64,000 nt of DNA from Argyresthia goedartella (GCA_949825045.1 OX463806.1:46772208-46836207); one strand, 5' to 3'; counted from the first letter of the stretch, positions 52,651 to 63,324 are shown. Made by a program: numbers and translations. Notes: generated by a model from the letters alone, not told the origin.

Positions 52651-53151
52651 CCTAAACTCTGATTTTTTATTCCGTAGAATTTTTTGACATGTCAATGTGA
52701 TTTGATTGATCAGTGTTTTGATTACAAACCTTTTTGGCTGGGATTTTTTTTCTATTTCAATACTGAGTATACATTTTATCTGTTAGTGAATGCATCCATT
52801 TTATTATGTGTGGTGCTCCAAATTAAAAAGGGGATTTACGGCGAGTGATAATTACGTCCCTTTTCATCACAAACAGTAAAAAGTACAAGTAAAGAAATCA
52901 TACTTTTATTAAAATATCTTATCATCATTCATACTAATATCACTATCTTCATCATCAAAATCGCAGGCATGTCTGGATCACCAGCGATCTCTTGGTGAAT
53001 CTTAAATAAGCATTTACATTACAGTTAGAATGTAGACAAGCGATATAGGTTAAACTGTAGTTTTATAACAGCATCGAGGAATGTCAGCATCGAGGGGTTA
53101 AAGAATAAGCAATAGTTGAAATCTCGTTCCTGTAGAAAAACGCGTGAACGT

Positions 53152-53400
53152 TTATAGACCCACGCTAGTCATCTCAGAAGTCTTTTTAGCACATTCCGTT
53201 GCACTCCAATCAGTTGTTACCGGCCAATTTTCTATATAATATTTGTAAATATATAGAATAATGGCCTTTTCGTTGGGCGTAAAAGCACCTGGAGGACGCT
53301 TCTTTCTGGGAGAAAGAACGTCTGACTCTTGTGCTCTATCAGATGGGGCTGCTTCCCGGGAAGGGCCAGGCTGTGGCTCCATAACGTTTATAAAAATCAA
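53152..53400 (-). pseudogene. Transposase exon 1 fragment (DDE_3-like family)
   Basis: A short frame reading, from Met at 53382, EPQPGPSREAAPSDRAQ, KKRPPGAFTPNEKAIILYIY, KYYIENWP and TECAKKTSEMTSVG. The last part resembles the first helix-turn-helix of insect DDE_3-type transposases, where an intron follows the TGV-type motif. The relic at 57848 has exactly such an intron. No downstream exon was found nearby at lower coordinates. A degenerate exon is likely, a domesticated gene less so. Confidence 0.4.
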
Positions 53401-53559
53401 TAAGCGATCACATCACGAAAAATCAACAAGAAAAAACTTAACAGAATAAAAGAAGCATAACCAATATAACAAGAAAATAACAACAAATAGCAGCAAACAC
53501 CGAGAACACATGAGCGCATTCGAGCATTCAAAGAAGTCGAATGAATCTCAATCAATGTG

Positions 53560-54093
53560 ATAGACGCAACGTGACAGCTAACACCGCGTTCCGAATCGCA
53601 CCATAATCGATTACAGCGTCTACGAGGTCATTCCGAATGAGTTTTGGCGTGACAACGATAGCTCAAAATGATTGATATGACGTCATGAAGGACATCATTA
53701 TCGCCGCCATGTTGTGCTATCATCGCCCATGCTTTGAGCGTCAGCACTGTGAGCGAGCCATCAAAAGTGATAGCTGTCACGCTGACAGCTGACAATGAAA
53801 CTTAGAACAGTAAACAGCATCGAATTTTGACGCTCCATAATTGTTTATTTCCTCACTTATTCACCCAACGCAAAGCTAATATAACTGTTACGACTGTCTA
53901 CGACACGAAATGACGATAACTTATAAGAGTTGGGTTATAATAGTGTCATCTGTTAGTGTCAACATCTACCGTCGCTTTCACAGCGTTCCGAATGGATATC
54001 TATGATGATCGAAATTTCCCAGTCGGAACGGGCATGATAGTCGTGACGTCACGTGAGCGTTGATGGCTCTGTTGGCGTGACTCGGAACGCGAC
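53560..54093. repeat. TGACGTCA-rich unit, copy 1
   Basis: First of two direct copies. Shared landmarks in order: gattacagcgtctacga, ccattccgaat-type word, gttttggcgtgacaacga, tgatatgacgtcatga, ggccatgttg-type word, agctgtcacgctgacagctg, ccataattgtttatttcctc, accgtcgc, ttccgaatggatatct, atgatagtcgtgacgtcacg and tgagcgttgatggc. It contains a perfect TGACGTCA at about 53681 and gtgacgtcac at about 54043. Confidence 0.8.
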
Positions 54094-54114
54094 ATAAAAG
54101 CGGCATACTGTCGG

Positions 54115-54605
54115 TGCGTTCTTTGACATGGCCGTCAGCTCCATATTCGATTGCAGCGTCTACGATGCCATTCCGAGTCAGTTTTGACGTGACAACGAAA
54201 TCTGTAAATGATTGCCATGACGTCATGCATGACATCATCAACTCGGCCATGTTGGGGTTATCAACGAACATCGAGAGTGTGAGTACTGATAGTTCTATCC
54301 AAAAAGTGAAAGCTGTCACTCTAACAACTGACACTCAACACTCCTGAAGTTCCATAATTGTTGATTTCCTCACTTAATCACACAATACAGAGAAAATTTA
54401 ACAAATGCGAATGTGTATGACTCAAAATGTCAAAAATTAAGAAAAGTTTGACATATGACAGTGTCGACGTCCACCGTCGCGTTTTATCGTTCCGAATGGA
54501 TATCTGTGGTGGACGCTGGTGGTCGTGATTTCCTATTCGGGACGGTCATGATAGTCGTTACGTCACGTGAGCGTTGATAGCGCCGTTATCACGTCGCGAA
54601 ACTAT
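54115..54605. repeat. TGACGTCA-rich unit, copy 2
   Basis: Second direct copy of the unit at 53560-54093, clearly diverged: gattgcagcgtctacgatgc, gttttgacgtgacaacga, tgccatgacgtcatgcatga, aagctgtcactctaacaact, ccataattgttgatttcctc, ttccgaatggatatctgt, atgatagtcgttacgtcacg. Tandem arrangement beside a transposase exon suggests subterminal repeats of a DNA transposon, or a small satellite. Confidence 0.8.
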
Positions 54606-55084
54606 GAGGTTTTTCAACTTTTTTTAAAGGTTTAATATACCTGAATTCATAATTCATAATTCTTTATTGCACAATTATTTTACAAGTTACTAAGCTTAGC
54701 TTATCTCTAAAAATTTATTTCTTCCAGCAAACCAAGATATTAAAGGATACTATTATAAAAGGTTATTATAAAAGGCAATCCACAATAACTAGTATAAATA
54801 AAATGATTATGGAATAAATTAAATACTTATAAAATAAAGACAGCTACTAAATAGGTACCGAAATATACTACATACACTTTACATATAAATACATACTATA
54901 ACTTTTACGAAAGAGAGAGGCAGTGCTTTAATATGTTTCTTAAAAGAGAAAAGAGTGGGACTGTCTCATATCTCCCCATGAATTAGTAGGGAGTGATGCC
55001 AACTAAAGAATAAAATAAAGTAAGTAAAGTTAATTCGATATCTTGTTTGTGATATTGAAATATTTGTTATTTTTGTATTATTTC
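54606..55084. other. Non-coding, no gene recognised
   Basis: AT-rich sequence in intron 1 of the secreted-protein gene; nothing recognisable. Confidence 0.4.
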
Positions 55085-55375
55085 ACTTGCGCTCCGTGGT
55101 CTTCACCGAGGTTTTCACGCTTACTTCCCACACAGGAGATGCTGGTTCGATTCCTGGCCATGTACCAATGAGATAATTAAATTATCTTAAGTTAATTTTA
55201 CGGTCGTTGTAACGTTGATCGAAAACATCGTGAGGAAACCTTCATTAGTCCATAGCTGTGGCGATGGGCTAGCCCCCTGTCACGCAAAATGGAGTATTGA
55301 ATAACTGGCTTAAAGTGGGCACAATTGTGCCTCTGCCGCCCCGTATGGGAAAAGGCGTGACGCTATGTTGTCTTT
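55085..55375 (+). mobile_element. tRNA-derived SINE, family 2
   Basis: The head has gcgctccgtggtc (A-box-like) and ggttcgattcctgg (B box). The body follows with ccaatgagataatt, cgatgggctagcccc, tgtcacgcaaaatggag, gaataactggct and gggcacaattgtgcctctgc. A minus-strand copy is at 19425-19730 and a fragment at 8330-8400. Confidence 0.75.
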
Positions 55376-55888
55376 GTTCACTTGAGTAAGTAAATATACA
55401 GATTTATCTTTTTCTAGGTAAGACATAAAAAATATCTAGCATTTTATTTTTTATTTCCCTCAAATCGGTCAAGTTTTTCCCTTTTTCGGTGGAGAGCTTT
55501 TTTAGTAGCAACATTTATGAAATGTCGGAATTGCACAGAATAAAAAATCAGAGTTCAGTATTTAATAAAAAGACTGTTGTTTTGCGTTTTGTGCTTATCA
55601 TTAACACAGGCTAATGCCGTTATACGTTTTGAATTCCATTATCATGGCATAAAGTTCAAAATTTGGACCCGTTAAAATGTCAAAGTCAACCATGCTGTCA
55701 ACTAGCCTGGCAATGAAAGCGTAACTACTGCTACATTACTGCTTGCTATATGAGCACCTGTATCTAACAATTAATTACACTCTGAAACAGTGCACCTACC
55801 GTTTTGATGAATAAATGATCTTTCTTTTGTTGTTTGTTTTGTTTTTCCGTGTTCAATGGAATGGACTTCGGACCCCTACCCGAAGGTG

Positions 55889-55954
55889 CGAAAAAACCGG
55901 TCAATTGTGAGTAGGACGTCGGAACGTCCTACTCACAATTGACCGGTTTTTTCG
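55889..55954. repeat. Perfect 31-bp inverted repeat with 4-nt spacer
   Basis: Positions 55889-55919 (cgaaaaaaccggtcaattg...) are the exact reverse complement of 55924-55954 (...caattgaccggttttttcg), separated by cgga. The neighbouring sequence includes tacccgaaggtgcg. The accggttttttcg end resembles the termini of gttccgta-type interspersed repeats. Confidence 0.9.
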
Positions 55955-56055
55955 TAACATACGCAACCCTAATTATAAATCCTCGATGGTGGACTCTTGA
56001 AGTAGGTATACCTAAAGAAATATTTATATTCTATATTGGCAGGAAATAGGCTTAC

Positions 56056-56100
56056 CATTTTCTTCACAGCTGCACCAGGTTTGCGGACGGCTTGATATTC
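56056..56100 (-). CDS. Secreted protein of unknown function, candidate exon 1 (ATG directly before donor)
   Basis: On the minus strand gaagaaaatg is followed at once by a consensus donor (gtaagc, 56055-56050). The ATG (56058-56056) would be the only codon contributed, leaving phase 0, which fits exon 2 and gives MLLVSVLILC as signal-peptide start. Upstream in frame a TAA lies 16-20 codons back, so this is the first Met; the rest of the interval would be 5' UTR. The match to the need for an upstream phase 0 start is good, but the pairing across 4.3 kb is inferred. Confidence 0.42.
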
Positions 56101-56382
56101 ACAGTTGTTTTATAACCATGCATCAGTTAGCAGAGGTGTGATATATGTAGTGATAATGATAAGTAATTAAATTTGTTCTTAGGTTCTACATGAGCACAAG
56201 GTTAGGGTCGGAAATTAGATTGAGTGTTCTAGGGTTATCTCCACTGCAGTTTCAAAACCACGTCGAAAGTGAAGAAACCTTGTTGAAGCTGGAGTATTTA
56301 TACTAGGGTGGATGTCATGGTAGGGATAGATGGAATAGGGGGGAAAAACTCAAGAATAGGAGCCGTTGACTGGTTGAAGTTA

Positions 56383-56559
56383 GAGCTTTTGCACACGTAG
56401 TATAAGATCGAGCGGGCTATAAACGCGCGGTATACGAGTGAAGATCGCGCTTATCGAAAATAAAAATCGTATAGATGTCAACATCATGATTTACGATTTT
56501 AACACGCGCATTATACGCGCGTCGTCCGTTCGCTCATGATCCTCCATGTGCAAAGGCTC
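56383..56559. mobile_element. Fold-back MITE, about 177 bp
   Basis: The left end gagcttttgcacacgtag pairs with the right end, whose reverse complement is gagcctttgcacatggag. The arms continue inward (gatcgagcg / gatcatgagcg, ataaacgcgcggtata / gcgcgtataatgcgcg, aaaatcgta / tacgatttt) to a short centre near 56475-56490. No coding capacity. Confidence 0.7.
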
Positions 56560-56645
56560 GGTATTGCATTGAATTGAAGGGTTCCGTGCCCGAAGGGTGC
56601 CTTCGCATTTATGCACTTTTTCGATCATAGTGATAAGAATAATAA

Positions 56646-56888
56646 AACCTTGGACACTATTTACACACATTGATCTAGCCCCAAACTAGGATTCCCTGTA
56701 TCTCGGGTACTAGACAACGATACACATACTTATATAGATAAATATTATACTAAGATAGATAAACAACCATGACTAGAGTACAAACATCCATTCACACCAA
56801 ACAAATATTTGCCCCCTACGGGACTTGAACCCGGGACCCTTGGCTTCGTAGGCAGGGTCACTGCCGACTCGGCCATTCGAGTCGTCAT
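56646..56888 (-). mobile_element. tRNA-derived SINE, family 1, with head
   Basis: Matches the copy at 8483-8728 through head (gacgactcgaatggccgag, gggttcaagtcccg) and body (aaatatttgtttggtgtgaa, gtgtgtaaatagtgtcc). The B box has one change, so pol III activity is doubtful. Confidence 0.8.
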
Positions 56889-57049
56889 AACATCTGAAGT
56901 GATCAAAACTAAAATAAAAAAATATATATTTTTGAAAAGTTTATAAAGAGGAGCCCTTTTCAACGATTCGTAGATTAAGATTACAATTATTCATATTGAA
57001 AGTGAATGTATTTATTTATTCAAAATTACAAACAAAGAAATACATGCCG

Positions 57050-57260
57050 AGACCTTCGGCAAAAAAATAATAATAATTAAAAAACAAAAAAAAAACTGAA
57101 AACTAAGAAAATAGGCCTCCCAAGTCATATCCGATGCAAAGGTCCCCATAAAACTAGCCGCGTTGCCACCACCCTGCACCGCAAGGGAGATCCTCTGCTT
57201 AGGACCCAAGGCGACGACGGTCAAAACCCCGGTCACTCAAGCGGCGTCCTATCTCCCTAA
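57050..57260 (-). pseudogene. LINE family delta C-terminal fragment
   Basis: The minus-strand frame reads KQRISLAVQGGGNAASFMGT, with GVLTVVALGPK upstream; a further RRL-like segment precedes it in another frame. It is homologous to 17520-17745 (QRISLAVQRGNAASVMGTF). Confidence 0.5.
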
Positions 57261-57434
57261 CGAGACCCTTCATAACTTATTACGGTATTATTATTTTTTC
57301 GTTTTGTCATTTTTCCCCCTCCACTTTTTTGGAGGCATTTTTTTTTTCATATTGGACTTGAATTATGTTGCGGTCATCAGGATAAGCATTTTTGCAGCAG
57401 ATTTCAAGACTCTATCTCTTATAGTTCCTGAGAA

Positions 57435-57520
57435 AAGTGCCTGTGACAGATGGACGGACGGACGGACAGGTGAGTGATCCTATAAGAGTTCCTCCTTTTG
57501 AGGTACGAACATGTAACCCT
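57435..57520 (-). repeat. gttccgta-type repeat fragment, minus orientation
   Basis: gacagatggacggacggacg and gatcctataagagttcc are the reverse of the gtccgtccgtc ... gggttccgt order in the gamma repeats. Confidence 0.45.
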
Positions 57521-57847
57521 TAAAACAAGATTACAAGAAAATAGAGGACAAAGGCGAGCTTATCTCTAATAAGAGATCTCTTCCAGCAAACCAGGTTATG
57601 ATGGGAAAGGTTGATTGCTGAGCAGCACCTATGTGTCCAACAATATAGCGAAATAAACGAGTACCTACTTGCATACATATTAGAATGAATTATACAAACA
57701 AACCAAGAATATAAGGACATAGCCATGTTGCGGAAAACCCATGAAACAATTTTCTTCAACTTGCAACACTTTCTTTAAAAAGTAATTAATGTCATCTGTC
57801 GATTGCTGTCAAAGTGGGGCGTCGATTCTGCATTTGTGAGTGAAAAT

Positions 57848-59130
57848 GTCGAAAGCTAATAACAGTGGCGTAAGAAAAGTTATTCACAATCTATCGAAAT
57901 ATTTGTCGTATAGAAAGATGGAAGGATTGGACTCTATTCCCCTAAATAACATCACCAGCCTTGTTGTCAACATGACTGGTAGGTACGACACCATTATAGT
58001 ATGTGCAATGTGAATGGCTAATTTGTAACTATTTATCAGAAAAATATTTTGTTTTATTTTAGGCGTATCCCGATCTTCCGTAATGAAAATACAAAACAAA
58101 GGTGGAAAGCCAGCTGTATTTTGCGGAAAATGCGGAAAAATACGGAAATCAAAGGGCCGTACTTATGGAGCGGCATGATATAGTGGCATGGAGGGACTGG
58201 TACCTACATGAAGTCAAAGATGTAAGGGAGAGTGGTATGCCTGTTCTATACTTTGATGAAAGTTATATTCATACTTTTCTCAATCATGCAAAATGTTGGC
58301 AAAGCAAAAATAAGCCCGGAGTATCTAAATCTGTAGCTACAGGAAAAAGATACATAATTGTTTATTATGGTGGCAAGACTGGGTTCTTCCTGAATGCTTT
58401 GTTAATATATAACGACAAAGAAAAAAGCTGATTTGCTTGATGCCATTAATAAAGTTAATAAAAAAATAGGTATTGAATAAAACATTACCCAATCTAAATA
58501 AACGCACCTGTATAGTCATGGACAGTGCTAGATATCATTCTAGCCAAATTAACAAACCTCAAAGCTCAGTTAATAGAAAAAATGAATTTGCAGAATGGCT
58601 TACATCAAATAATATTGCCTACCCTACCGAAGCCACGAAAAGTATGTTGTTGTTTTTGGTAAACAAAATAAACCTGACCTAGTATACGAGATTGACAATT
58701 TAGTACAGAAGTATGAGCTCAAAAAACTACGACTGCCGCCATATCATTGTGACCTGAATCCGATAGAAATGATATGGGGCATAGTAAAAAGAAAGGTTGC
58801 CACAATGTTGATTCAGATAATATCACGTTCCTGCAGCTTGTACAAAACTGTTTTGAGGATATAACTGCTGATATATGGAATAATTGCTGTGAGCATACCA
58901 AAAACTAGAAGAAGAATATAGATGCAGGGGACTGGTAATTTATAGAGAAATTAAACAACTTATTATAAATGTTGGCGGTAGTGATAGTGAAAGATCTACA
59001 ACAAACAACAGTCTTAAAACTGTCAATGTTTCTGATATGTCTAGAATTGAACCAGTTTGAACCAATTGAAAGGTCATTCATTATGAATCTGTTGAATATT
59101 TAGATTCTGAATTTGATGATTTATGAAAAA
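57848..59130 (+). pseudogene. DDE_3-like transposase with a spliceosomal intron, degenerate
   Basis: Exon 1 (57848-57970) reads SKANNSGVRKVIHNLSKY up to LVVNMTG, followed by a gtaggt donor. A 91-nt intron ends tttattttag (58062). Exon 2 reads VSRSSVMKIQNKGG, completing a helix-turn-helix. Later frames: LYFDESYIHTFLNHAKCWQS (first Asp), CIVMDSARYHSSQINKP (second Asp), LRLPPYHCDLNPIEMIWGIV (Glu), NNCCEHTKN. Frameshifts near 58140, 58430 and 58660 and a probable deletion after exon 2 inactivate it. The superfamily is IS630/Tc1-mariner-like. Confidence 0.75.
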
Positions 59131-60050
59131 ATTAATACATAATCATCATGATTTTATTTTCTATATTTTAATCCGACTACAGGTACTTACTTTAGTGCAA
59201 GATTATTTCATAATAATAAAAAATAATAGTAGTTGATGTGACTTCCATAATGAGAGGCTTTAATATACGAGTGTTTCATAATAACAACACAAAGTATTTG
59301 AATGCCTAATTATGTACAGTTACATAGACTGCTTTATCTCTACATATCATAAGCTCTCAATGATTGTTAATGTACAACGATATTTAAAATGTAGCTTCTA
59401 ATAAGTTCGATTTTAAAATAAGTTCGGTAATTGGCGAAGCGGCCAATTTACAGGGGTATGCTATACTTAGTATTGCTATATATAAAGTTATTTAGCGCCC
59501 TCAGACCAGCTTTTTTATGTTCCTTGTTGGGCTTTTATATTATATTTGGACCGCAACTTGGATCATATGATTATTAAAAACACACCGATTTCAAAAACAC
59601 CTCATTCAACAAAAAATTACTATTGTAGAAATGTCCCTTTTCATCCTGAAGCCACAGATTTTCATACCATCTAGTCCATTTTATTCTTTACATCTATCAC
59701 CGTACTTAACGAAACTTTTAATTTTCGTGCTTTGCTGTGGTATTTTAATTTTGTCAAAATTGGTAGTAATAAGCACAAAATAACCTAACTTATGTACAAA
59801 TATTAAATTAAATAAAAAATATCTCTCAGATCGCCGCCGTCGAGAGGCAGAGTGCTTTGCTTTATATATATGCTCCTATGTTCCATCCCTTCCCTTTCCT
59901 CCCTCCATACCCTAGCCCACTCCATGAAACTGATCTCCCAAATCCTCACAAACAAAATTCGGTACAGCATTGTCTCCACATCAGCTCGCCACACTTTCAT
60001 GCAACTGACATACCTTCCCGCTTTCTCGAATAGCCACCCCCCTTGATTTT
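59131..60050. other. Non-coding, no gene recognised
   Basis: AT-rich sequence between the transposase relic and the next LINE. Nothing recognisable. Confidence 0.4.
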
Positions 60051-62054
60051 TTGGAAACTGTTAACCGAATAGACTACTCGTATTCAATAGAATGTCAATT
60101 GCATGATGCAGCGGAAAAATGTTCCGAGTCAACGGAAGACTTCAATTTCAAAATTCTGACCTTTAATATCCGCAATATTAATCATAATTTTGACGAGTTT
60201 TTGGTAAGCATTAAACGCTTCAACACAAACTTTGACATCATCGTACTCACCGAATGCTGTTCGGCTCCGGGAGCAGGCGTAGGAGAAATATAAGGCTACA
60301 ACTCCTACTTCACCAAACATAAATCGAAGTGGCGGTGTGACTGCCTACGTAAAAGAATCTTGGAATGCAAGTGTCCATGAGCCTACCTTAGATGAAGCCG
60401 AATGTCTGTCCATCGAGATCCCAAACTCCACAACCATCCTAGGCATTAACCGATCCCGTCTTTTACAAACTGCGAAAGATTCACTGACTCTCTTAACGAC
60501 CTCTTATCAGGCCTCAAAAACGAAAAATCGGTGATTGTTGCTGGAGATATTAATAGTAATATCCTTGACGAGCAGGATATGGTAAGCACGGAATACCTTT
60601 GTACAATGGCTGAACTGGAATTAATTCCCGCAATCACGAAGGCAACAAGACTAAATAACTGCCTTGACCACATATTCATTCGAGCCAGCACCAAACTAAA
60701 CAGTCCTCGGTTTAGTGGATATCACAGACATGACTGAGCATAATATAGCGATAATGGCGTTGTCTCAGGCCAAAGGCTGCTTTAAGAAACATGAGAGAAT
60801 AATTAAAAAAGTCGATTTCCTTGGAGTTTTTTCTGAACTATAAAAACGCAGACTGGGCCCCAGATATGAACGCTGCAGAGGTTGAATCGGCCGTCTCCTT
60901 ATTCAACCATACCTTGAATACCGCTGTGGATAAACACACATCCTTAAAGTGGCTAAGCAGATCCGGTCTTATCTTGAAACCATGGATTACTCCAGGCTTG
61001 ATGAGATGTATCAAATACTGAGATAAACTCCATCTTGAATCAAGGAAACACCCCAATGACCTAGTCCGAAAGCTTACTCACAGCAGATACAGACATTTTT
61101 GTGTGAAACGCTTTGAAAACTCAAGTGTGAATATGAAAGTGCTGAAATAGAAAGTAAAAACAATGACCCAAAAAGTCTCTGGAAAGTTATTGACAACATT
61201 AGTAACCACAATCGAAACATTTCTCCCGCAACCGAGCTGACAAAAATAAAGCCAGACCCACAAGAATCGGTGAATCCCTGTAAGGAATATTTTGCCAGCG
61301 TGGGCGTAGACCTAGCTAATAAGATACTTCAAAAACACCAGAAATCACACAAGGAACTAACCACGGGGATAACTCTGAATGATTGTGTTCCTGAATCCTT
61401 TTTCATGCTTCAAACAAACATTCAAGAAGTGCGGAAAATAATTTTGAACCTCAAGAATGACAGTTCCCCTGGTCACGATGGCCTCATCCCTAGAGTAATT
61501 AAAGAGATATGCAGCGAATTCGTTGTCCCCTTAACCCACATCTTCAACCTCAGTCTATCAACAGGCATCTTTCCCCAATCGTGGAAGCTTTCGAGAATCA
61601 TCCCCATATATAAAAGTGGCAACAGGAAATTGCTAGAAAAGTACCGACCTATATCCCTGCTTCCTATACTCTCAAATATACTCGAGAGACTTGTGAACTG
61701 GCGACTAGTCTCTTATCTCTCTTGAGAAACACCGACTGATCTCAGGCAAACCATTTGGCTTCAGAAGGAGAATATCCACTGAGGATGCCGTCGGGTCCTT
61801 GGTTGACCTTGTATCTTCTTACCTTGACACAGGGAAAAAGTGCATCGGAGTCTTTTTTAGATTTGGCAAAGGCCTTCGACACCGTGTATGGACACGTAGG
61901 TATGGACTCCTACTGCTGAAAAAGCTGGAAAACCGTGGGCTCCGAGGACATACCCTGAACTGGTTCGGAAGCTACCTCACCGACAGGAAACTCAGTATAA
62001 AAATAGACGAAAACATGAGTCGAGAGCTACCAATGAGGGATCCTCCTGATGAGG
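60051..62054 (+). pseudogene. APE-type LINE ORF2, degenerate
   Basis: Endonuclease pieces: ILTFNIRNINHNFDEFL, IIVLTECCSAPG (Glu), GGVTAYVKESWN, VIVAGDINSNIL (D, N), LDHIFIRAS. Reverse transcriptase: SSPGHDGLIPRVIKE, YRPISLLPILSNILERLV, FGFRRRISTEDAVGSLVDLV, then FGKGLRH-type text from a frameshifted motif A. Translation is broken at least six times. At about 62054 it passes into LINE beta tail sequence, so it is 3'-truncated or recombined. Confidence 0.75.
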
Positions 62055-62425
62055 TCTGGAGATCTTGACATTGCCATTTGAGCAATTTAAAATCCATGTT
62101 AAAGCGACTTTGTCGAAAAAGGGATATTACAATGTTCAAGATTACTTAAATGATGGGTCTGTATGGGGTTAATCTGGCTCAACACAGACCTTGCTGTTAA
62201 TAATTTTGTAATTATTTATTCCTGCTTATTAATTATGATAATGACTAAATATTATATTTTGTATTAGTTAAGCATAAGCAATTTTTAAAAAGAGATCTAA
62301 AAATCAATCTGTCGGAGTTTCTACGCCGTTCTTCTCCCACAGTGGTCCAATGTAGAGAAGTGGCAAAAAATGACGATTGCTAAGTATATGTAAATATCTA
62401 CAGTAATAAAGACATTTGGTATTAG
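62055..62425 (+). mobile_element. LINE family beta, 3' end
   Basis: gcgactttgtcgaaaaaggg and caagattacttaaatgatgg belong to the end of ORF2. The 3' UTR (atctggctcaacacagacct ... cttctcccacagtggtcc) is nearly identical to 30880-31120. It is 5'-truncated and joined to another LINE. Confidence 0.8.
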
Positions 62426-62897
62426 GTCCTGGAAAAAGGTGAACATGAGATGTCAAGTATCAATCAAGGTGCCTACCGGAAATACCTAACAATGCAGCAA
62501 AAGGCCGAGGAAACAGCACGCTCCTAACATACAGTACTGATTTTTATTGTGTTTTTGTATTTTTGTTTTTTTAATTTATTTATTCTGCTACCCACCTTTA
62601 TTTTTACATCACTTACTTCCCAATTTAAAATATTTTGTGTAGTAATTACTATTTAATTTGTATTACTAATTCTCAATTTTTAAATTTCCCAATTAAAATA
62701 TCCCAATAATCATAATACTGACATCCCATCTAATTAATTTTTTTTATATCACTCTTTATGCAATTTCAATTTCAATGTAATTATTTGTTATATTTTATTA
62801 TGTTTCCATTTTGGTCATAAATGGAATTTTATATTAATAATTAATACTAATGTATATTTTAATGTGTACTCGTGCATACTGTTGTCTCGTCCGTATT

Positions 62898-62956
62898 TGG
62901 CCCTGGCAGAATACCAGCGTCACAGATTCGTCTGTGACATTGCTGAGTCAGGGCCA
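62898..62956 (+). other. Stem-loop in a LINE 3' UTR
   Basis: tggccctg (62898-62905) pairs with cagggcca (62949-62956). Inside, gtcacaga (62919-62926) pairs with tctgtgac (62931-62938) around a ttcg loop. Such 3' hairpins can be the RNA feature recognised by LINE reverse transcriptases. Confidence 0.7.
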
Positions 62957-63109
62957 TTTCATTGTCGCGGTACATTCACAATACCACATAGTGAAAATGA
63001 TTATTTATTTGTAAATTGTTTTGTGTTATGTTCTTCCAGGTTTTATTCTATTTTGTATTTCTTTTTATTATGTGTCTGTGTGTGTACCTTTTCAGTGAAT
63101 AAATGAATT

Positions 63110-63133
63110 TATCTATCTATCTATCTATCTATC
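63110..63133. repeat. (ATCT)n microsatellite
   Basis: About six perfect atct units at the end of a LINE 3' UTR; likely the retroposon tail. Confidence 0.85.
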
Positions 63134-63149
63134 CCTAATTGGTAGAACA

Positions 63150-63324
63150 GAAATCTCCTCACACTGAATGGCAAAAAACAAAATATATGTACTTCCACAA
63201 AACCCGGGCCTCGGAACCTAAACCCAACATTCATATGCGAATCCACTCCGATGTGACTGTGCGGAGATAGATCGTATCGACACCATCAAATATCTGGGAG
63301 TCTGGATGTCTGTGTCAGCAATAC
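63150..63324 (+). pseudogene. LINE reverse transcriptase fragment, thumb side
   Basis: Frames read NGKKTKYMYFHKTRASEPKP then, shifted, DRIDTIKYLGVWMS, the segment that follows the YADD motif in APE-type LINEs. It is only about 170 bp long. Confidence 0.5.

Larger units (their letters stand above)
62426..63140 (+). mobile_element. LINE 3' UTR with stem-loop and (ATCT)n tail
   Basis: Mostly AT-rich, it contains a two-part stem-loop (62898-62956) and ends with an (ATCT)n run (63110-63133), typical of a LINE 3' terminus. The ORF2 it belonged to is not preserved here. Confidence 0.5.

Noticed and set aside
53152..53400. Stand-alone host gene or domesticated transposase
   Set aside because: Only one short exon-like frame is visible, with a weak donor and no downstream exon; retained as a transposase relic.
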